DNA from: Filobasidium wieringae
Taxonomy: Eukaryota > Basidiomycota > Tremellomycetes > Filobasidiales > Filobasidiaceae
Reading direction: 5' to 3'
Length of the DNA stretch: 64,000 bases
Assembly: GCA_001600055.1 (NCBI GenBank)
Contig: BCIV01000021.1
Coordinates: forward strand, 262,290-326,289
How positions within the stretch are numbered: position 1 is the stretch's first letter; every line of letters starts with the position of its first letter. The position numbers and the translations under genes were made by a program. The notes below the pieces were generated by a model. The model was given only the letters and a program-made list of their open reading frames with translations. It was not told where the DNA came from and made no database searches. Shown here one piece after another: positions 58,179 through 64,000 of the stretch.

Positions 58179-59741
58179 ATGTGGGGAATCTGTCGTCCTC
58201 TGATCGCCCGGGTGAACCGACCAACAGGTACGTCTCATCACCCCCAATCGACTTTCGCACAACTAATCTAATGTGACAACCATTTCTGGGGAATAGTCGT
58301 CCGGTTCGCTTCCTCGTCTTTCAGAATGCCCGCCATGTCTCCTACTATGACTGAAGGAGGAATTGCCGGGTGGAAGAAACAGGAGGGTGAGGAGTTTACT
58401 GCTGGGGATGTTCTTTTGGAGATCGTTAGTGCTCTCTTGCTATCATATCAGCTGATCGAAGCCGTGGATATTGATTGCTCTTTATCGTTCGTTCTATCTT
58501 TGTGGCGATACACTTGATAGGAAACGGACAAAGCCACCATCGATGTAGAAGCTCAGGATGATGGGATCATGGGTAAAATCATCTCCCCCTCTGGATCCCA
58601 GAAGATCCCTGTAGGACAGATCATCGCAATCCTAGCAGAAGAGGGGGATGATATCTCCTCCCTGACTATCCCCGAAGATCTCAGTCCCCCCGGATCTTCT
58701 ATCCCCGAATCAACCGACTCATCCGCTTCCTCCTCTTCCTCATCTTCCCCAACGGAGAAGAAAGAACAAGCCCTAACTCCATCCCACTCTCAACCCTCCT
58801 CTTCCCCTTCGACTCAAGAAAACTCATCCTCACCTAAATCGGGGGAACCTTCAAAGGCTCCTCAGAACGAACCCAAGGCGGGAATCACTACGGAGAAAAA
58901 GGCCGCCATGATTGCGGAACGTGGGCAGGGGGTTGATGTTATAGGTCATGGAAAGGGGTTACATGCGGAGGGAAGTGCAAGACCTTTGTTCCCTAGTGTT
59001 ATGCGATTGTCAGTCCCCTCCGCTCTGCTTCTTAGACACACGTGATCCTGTCGGACTGATCACAAATGAGTTTTCATCCGTCCTCTTAGGCTAGCGGAAG
59101 CCAACCTCTCGGCATCTGAAATAAACTCTATAAAGGCTACGGGAAGAAACGGGATGATCACCAAAGGAGACGCGCTCTTCCATCTCGGAAAAATCGAGGA
59201 CGCTCGAGGGTCCATGAAGGGGGTGGCTAAGACTAGTTATGGAACCAAGGCTGGATATGGGGATGTGAGTTTTCCGCCATCTCTCGCGATCGCAGGCCAA
59301 GTATTGATCATTGTTGAACTTTGAACGTAGAGTGGAACCCAGACTGGAGCAGGGGTCGGACCGGGGGCGACTGCCAAGGCCGATACAGGGTCGAAGGGTG
59401 GTGAAGCTCTTACGGGTCTGGAATTGAGACGAGCTATCTTGGCTGGATTGGAGAAGGCTTCCTTACCCTCCAAGGGGGTTCTGAGCGGTATGTTTCTTGC
59501 ATCCACTCAATCATATCACAGAAGTGCAGTCCTGATGGTTCTGGAAGAAACAGCTACTTCTTCCTTGGCTGCTTCGGCTTCGTTCGAGACGGACTTCCAA
59601 TCCCTCTTGGAACCATACGGTTCCTTGTTCCCTACCGAACGTAAACCCGCTGGAGTAGATGTTGTAGGACTCGAGGAGATTGTTCAGGAGAAGGGAAGCA
59701 AGGCAGCGGGCAAGAAGGATGAATGGGATGGGTTGTTTTGA
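58179..59741 (+). CDS. PDX1: Pyruvate dehydrogenase complex protein X (E3-binding protein)
   Basis: Five exons (58179-58227, 58297-58424, 58521-59008, 59090-59264, 59331-59741) give about 416 residues. A mitochondrial leader precedes a lipoyl domain (FRMPAMSPTMTEGGIAGWKKQEGEEF, ETDKATIDVEAQDDGIM) with the lipoylated Lys in ETDKAT. A Ser/Pro-rich linker follows, then a peripheral-subunit-binding domain (PSVMRLLAEANLSASEINSIKATGRNGMITKGDALFHL). There is no catalytic acyltransferase domain with the HxxxD motif, so it is protein X rather than E2. In fungi it anchors the E3 (lipoamide dehydrogenase) to the complex in the mitochondrial matrix. Gene faces ATP3. The C-terminal region about 300-416 is conserved within fungi but not a known fold. 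Confidence 0.9.
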
Positions 59742-60149
59742 TCGGTTCAAACGGCCGGTTTGATGACGATGATGAATAGATTTCCTTTGTGCTGGTGTAT
59801 CACCATTTCTCTATCTACGCTCATTCGATGATCCCCGTCACCTCCACCTCGAGCGGGCATGGCATGACTGATATCACGGTACATTGACGGACATCGGGAT
59901 GTTCCAACATGCGGGAGTAATCCCGGCGGCGCTCTATGATGCGGCTGATCAATCGATCGGAGGGTGACCTCCACCTCCACCTCCATTTTCTCCACTTGCC
60001 GCGTCAGCTACAGCTCAGCCATTCTTATCCAGCGACCTATATAAAGCATTCAGCACTTTCCCTTGTCTTGGACCTTACCACACAGAGATCCGCCTCTGTT
60101 CAAACAATTATCCCTATACCAAAACCAAACCCACATCACACAACCCAAA
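59742..60149. other. Tandem spacer
   Basis: 408 bp between PDX1 and the alcohol dehydrogenase, with the ADH promoter. Pyrimidine/CA-rich just before the start; no other signal. Confidence 0.4.
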
Positions 60150-61616
60150 ATGTCCGGAACTGACTACAAATTCGAAGGATGGGGCGCTTTCGCTCCCGAT
60201 TCTATCGAGGGAAACTTCAAGAAGTTCGAGTACACCCCCAAGAAGTGGGAGGAGACCGATGTTGACAGTACGTTATGTTTTTCCCTTGCTTTGAGTCAGA
60301 GGAGAGTCTGACGATACGACCGTTTTCGATTCGTAGTCCAGATCATGTACTGTGGTGTCTGCGGATCCGACTTGCACACCGCCTCTTCCGGTTGGGGACA
60401 GGCTGATTACCCCCAGGTCGTCGGTCACGAGATCGGTGAGTCCTATGCTGCCCTTGGTCAAGTCCTTTATAGCTGAAGTCAATCACAGTTGGAAAGGCCG
60501 TCAAGGTCGGTTCCAAGGTCTCTCACGTCAAGGTCGGCGACATCGTCGGTGTCGGAGCTCAGTGTGACTCTTGTAACGGATGTCACGAGTGTAAGAAGCA
60601 GAAGGAGAACAGGTGTCCCGACATGGTTGTAAGTGTCCCATCGCATGATCTGGAACAAGGACAAATAACTGACTATTTATTATTGTTTCAGGGAACCTAC
60701 GGTGGAAAGTTCAAGAAGGGTGAGGCCAAGGGCGACAAGTCTTTCGGAGGATACGCATCCTACAACCGTTCCCCTGGACACTTCGTCGTCAAGATCCCCG
60801 ACGGTCTCGACCCCGCTATGGCTGCCCCCATGCTTTGTGGAGGAGTAACCGTCTACAACCCCTTGGTCTCTAACGGATGTGGACCCGGAGTTGATGTTGG
60901 AGTCATCGGTATCGGTGGATTGGGTCACTTTGCCCTCTTGTTCGCCAAGGCCTTGGGTGCCAACGTTACCGCCATCTCCCACTCCGAGAGGAAGAAGGAG
61001 GACGCGGAGAAGATGGGAGCCACCAAGTTCATCGCTACACACTCTGGAGGTGACAAGGACTTTGCTCCTCACGCCAGGAGCTTGGATTTGATCGTTTGCA
61101 CGGTAAGATAATCCCCGCCCTCGCATCGTTTTGCCGAGCTCATTTCCGTTCGATATCACAGACCAACGATTCCGAGATGCCTTTGGCAGGATACCTCTCC
61201 TTGCTCCGGCCTGAGGGAAAGCTCATCATGGTCGGAGCTCCCGAGAAGGGAATTCCCAACATCCAGCCCTTCCAGTTGATCATGTAAGTGAACAACAGTT
61301 GATCACGTCGATCGACGTGCTGAACCATCGTCTTCGCTGCAGGAACAACATCCAGCTCGGAGGAAGCATCATCGGATCCCCCTCCTTGATCTCCGAGATG
61401 CTCCAGCTCGCCGTCGACAAGAAGGTCGAGCCTTGGATCCAGAAGCGGTCTTTGGACGATGTCAACGAAGTCATTCCCAAGATGCACGCTGGTGATGTCA
61501 GGTCAGTTTCAGCATCCCAACCACATGTTAAGAGTCTTCGGTGATACTGATGTTGTAACCGCTCTTACAGGTACCGATATGTACTCGTCAACGAGCAGAA
61601 CGGCGGAAAGTTATAG
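60150..61616 (+). CDS. Zinc alcohol dehydrogenase, cinnamyl/ADH6-type
   Basis: Seven exons (60150-60267, 60337-60435, 60489-60628, 60692-61102, 61162-61283, 61343-61501, 61571-61616), about 364 residues. Catalytic zinc ligands: Cys in MYCGVCGSDLHT, Glu in HEIVGKA (His-Glu pair in VVGHEI). Structural zinc: CDSCNGCHECKKQKENRC. Rossmann motif GIGGLGHFALLFAKALGANVTAIS. The order fits NADP-dependent medium-chain alcohol dehydrogenases of the ADH6/ADH7 (cinnamyl alcohol dehydrogenase) group, which reduce aldehydes. Codon use is biased toward C-ending codons, typical of high expression. Start context CCAAAATGTCC is favourable. Terminal exon is 46 nt. Confidence 0.93.
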
Positions 61617-62229
61617 ATGCTTCGGGTGTGAGGTGAAAACTAAAAGTAGAGAATAGAATACGGCCGTAGCTGTCAACGTCATGTCTAGATGCACATCAAA
61701 TATCAACGATGTCAACCTTTGAACGTGATTCGGTTCTCACCTTGAGACTCGCCCCGATTGCCACACGCACGGCTGGGGAGGCGATAGCCATGGCCAACCC
61801 GTACCGTGTGGATAGTCCTGACAAGAACGACCAGCATCCCCGAGACTGGGCTAAAGGTACATATACGGCAACCGTTGCCTGATCGGAAAGCGCCGACAAC
61901 GTTCAAGTCCCCATCGTTACCTGGCCATTAACCCCACAAGGCGGAAGGAATACCCACTGGGAGCTAACGTACATCTAGCACCTCTATGGTGTAGAATTGT
62001 AATGAGCGATATGTGCTATGTTTACTATATATGACGTCCGAAAGTTAGGATGATTAGATTTGTTTACGATGTGCCATGTGCCATAAACTTGTTAGCGATA
62101 GCGATGATGGACCGGAGCTAGGCAACTCAGTCTGATCAGTCAGGTGCAGCCTTTCTGAGAGGAACCGTATTTGCTCATCTGCGGGCGATTCATCGAATCT
62201 AGAACTCTAGATACTGCTTCCGATTGCAG
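61617..62229. other. Tandem spacer before NBS1
   Basis: 613 bp containing the ADH 3' UTR and the NBS1 promoter. No other coding signal. Confidence 0.4.
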
Positions 62230-64000
62230 ATGTGGTTGCTCAGGGTTGAGACATCGCCGCAAGCACCGAAGAACGGAGGACGAGGTAAGCTGACCTCTTG
62301 AAGCTTCTCAGTTTAGCGGACTTAGACATATTGTTCACAGCTAAGCCAGGTAGAACGAAATTCGTTCCTCTTCCCTTCGGCAAAACGTTAAAGGTCGGGC
62401 GAACATCGGAGAACGATGTGACGGTCGACCATTCAGCCGTTTCCAAGTCCGTAGGTAGAATCGTATTAGGACAATGGTCTGGCAAAATCAACAAGCAGGG
62501 ACAGATCGTACGTACTTGTCATAAGCCAGTCTGGCGAAACTGTTCGAGCTGACCGCTGTCATCGATAGCCTCCCGGTCCCATCGAGTACTATAATGATGC
62601 CCAGGCATCCGGGTCCAAGCTTACATTATCTCAAGCTGCGAAAGACCCTTCTAAGCAAAAACCCGTCACTGTTTTTCACCCAGACGAGCGAACCCCTCGA
62701 GATGAGAATGGGAAGATAGCAGATCTTGCCACCGACGCAGATTATCAGCAGTTAAACGAGTGGGGTAAAATCGAAATCGAGGATGGTACCAAAGTGCAAT
62801 TCACAAAGAGCGCGAGCATAACGTAGGTTGATTTTGGGATCTTCTCCGACCTAAGCGTTAACCTCAAACATCGCATCAGCTTTAACTGGAGACCGTACGT
62901 ACTGGCAGATACCGATCAGACGGCTGACAGGATCGAGCTGGCCCAGAAATTGCGAGTGTGGGGTACGTCAAGATCGAGACTAGTCCGATTCATCATCTTT
63001 AATCAACTCTCGTCCTGCTACAGGCGTCTCCCACAACAAGCAGCACACTCGAAATTTGACCACTCACAGCGTCATACAAGCCATTGAACCTTCGAGTGAA
63101 TTTTACCTGAAAGCCGTCTCCTGTGCAACATACATCGTACGGCCAGATTTCCTTGAGACCCTATTACAATCGCTGGAGACATGCAGCCAAGCCGAAGGAG
63201 TCACCTTGCCAACTGAAAGCGACTTCCTTCCTACGACCAATCCAGCTCAACCTAGCCAGGCTGTCTTCACGCAGAATGCCCCCTCGATGCCTGCATCTCG
63301 TATGTTGACGAGAGGTAATACTGAGATCCCATCGACCCACCCAGACGAAGACTTTGCCATGTCGGAAAGTCAGCCTATAGAAGAAGAGGTCCCGGTAGCG
63401 ACCAAGACCTTAGGCAGTAAAGGGGTGAGAGTCGATGCGTGACGAAGCAAACGATGAGAGCACTAACAACCAGAGTCGATATTTAGCCTTTGAAACGTAG
63501 AGCCGGAGAGAAGAAGAAGATCTCTTTATTTGATGACTCTTCCGAAGATGACATGCCTCCTCCAATGAAAAGGATGCGGACTCAGGTCCCGGAAACCCTA
63601 CCGAGTCAGGTAGCCAATACTGGCTACCAATCAACTCAGACTCCTGCGGAGGTGGAGAAACTTACTGTATGCAGCTTATACTATTCGAAGACGCTAGGAC
63701 TGACCTCCCTCCCTCGTGATCCAGGTAGGAGAGACTTACGGTACCAGAAGCGGACCGGTGCTTAAACGAAGAGCTGGAACGATACCGATGAAGGCCTTCT
63801 GGGATATGGATGACTCTCGTGACGAAGATGACGAAGACGCCAACGAAGATCAGCTAGCAAAGTACCGTAAGCTATACGACACCAATAAGAATAAGAGCGG
63901 AGTTCCAGATTCGATGCCTATGGATGGCTCGGCAATGGATGAATTGTATACTCAAGCTCAGACGCAGGCAAGGGCTACGGCTGGGCCCGCTACTACTCCG
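62230..64000 (+). CDS. NBS1: NBS1/nibrin-like MRN complex subunit (3' truncated by window)
   Basis: Seven exons seen (62230-62284, 62341-62507, 62569-62822, 62880-62962, 63024-63424, 63487-63666, 63725 onward), open at the window end; about 470 residues visible. N-terminal MWLLRVETSPQAPKNGGRG then an FHA domain (LPFGKTLKVGRTSENDVTVDHSAVSKSVGRI) and a BRCT-like region (FNWRPYVLADTDQ, LRVWGVSHNKQHTRNLTTHSVIQAI, KAVSCATYIVRPDFLETLLQSLE). Later segments are low complexity with basic patches (PLKRRAGEKKKISLF, VLKRRAGTIPM). This order is that of nibrin, the adaptor of the MRE11-RAD50-NBS1 complex that senses double-strand breaks and activates ATM. MRE11- and ATM-binding motifs would lie beyond the window. 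Confidence 0.85.

Noticed and set aside
59468..59535. A possible small intron inside the last exon of PDX1 (GTATGT...CACAG)
   Set aside because: Removing it (35 nt) introduces a stop within a few codons, while the unspliced frame is open to the natural end.

Overview
The window is nuclear DNA of a basidiomycete yeast. Genes are dense, on both strands, and broken by many short GT-AG introns (mostly 45-80 nt, commonly GTRNGT at the donor and a CTNAC-like branch site). A CPL1-like secreted protein at 6.5-7.5 kb, the overall intron density and the protein style point to Tremellomycetes (Cryptococcus, Kwoniella and relatives). No species can be named from sequence alone. I see no transposon, CRISPR array, rRNA or convincing tRNA. 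Gene models were built by hand from splice signals and conserved protein motifs. Most exon boundaries keep frame exactly; the first splice of the SDR at 37.7-39.1 kb and the middle of the OSCA/CSC1 gene are not resolved.

Layout. 0-6 kb: a GFA/CENP-V-fold protein (-), an aldo-keto reductase with a hydrophobic C-terminal tail (+), and a coiled-coil protein with a Cys/His cluster (+). 6-16 kb: the CPL1-like secreted protein (-), a MINDY-type deubiquitinase joined to a second domain and ending in a CaaX box (+), a WSS1/SPRTN-type DNA-protein crosslink protease (-), and an expansin-like secreted protein (-). 17-25 kb: RRP7 (+), a RidA-family protein (+), an OSCA/CSC1 cation channel (+). 24.7-33 kb: a very large CorA-type transporter with a repetitive N-terminus (-), an SDR (-), an aromatic/kynurenine-type aminotransferase (+). 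34-43 kb: a DUF2237 protein (-), HAS1 helicase (+), a second SDR (-), a conserved unknown protein (+), ribokinase (+), a tiny membrane protein (-). 43-50 kb: a zinc-free MDR oxidoreductase (-), REI1 (-), the PP2A catalytic subunit (+). 50-56 kb: three single-pass membrane proteins. 56-64 kb: ATP synthase gamma (-), the PDH protein X (+), a zinc alcohol dehydrogenase (+) and the 5' part of NBS1 (+), cut by the window end.

Themes. Three genes serve ribosome biogenesis (RRP7, HAS1, REI1), two serve genome stability (WSS1, NBS1), and two mitochondrial energy genes (ATP3 and PDX1) are divergently paired. The most noteworthy signals are the MINDY/second-domain/CaaX architecture, a CorA-type transporter with SMN in place of GMN, a run of coding microexons (12, 15 and 18 nt in ATP3; 18 nt in RidA; terminal exons of 8-9 nt in REI1 and PP2A), two genes with a weak-then-strong start codon arrangement that would yield mitochondrial and cytosolic forms, and small clusters of TCACGTGA and GTAAACA sites.
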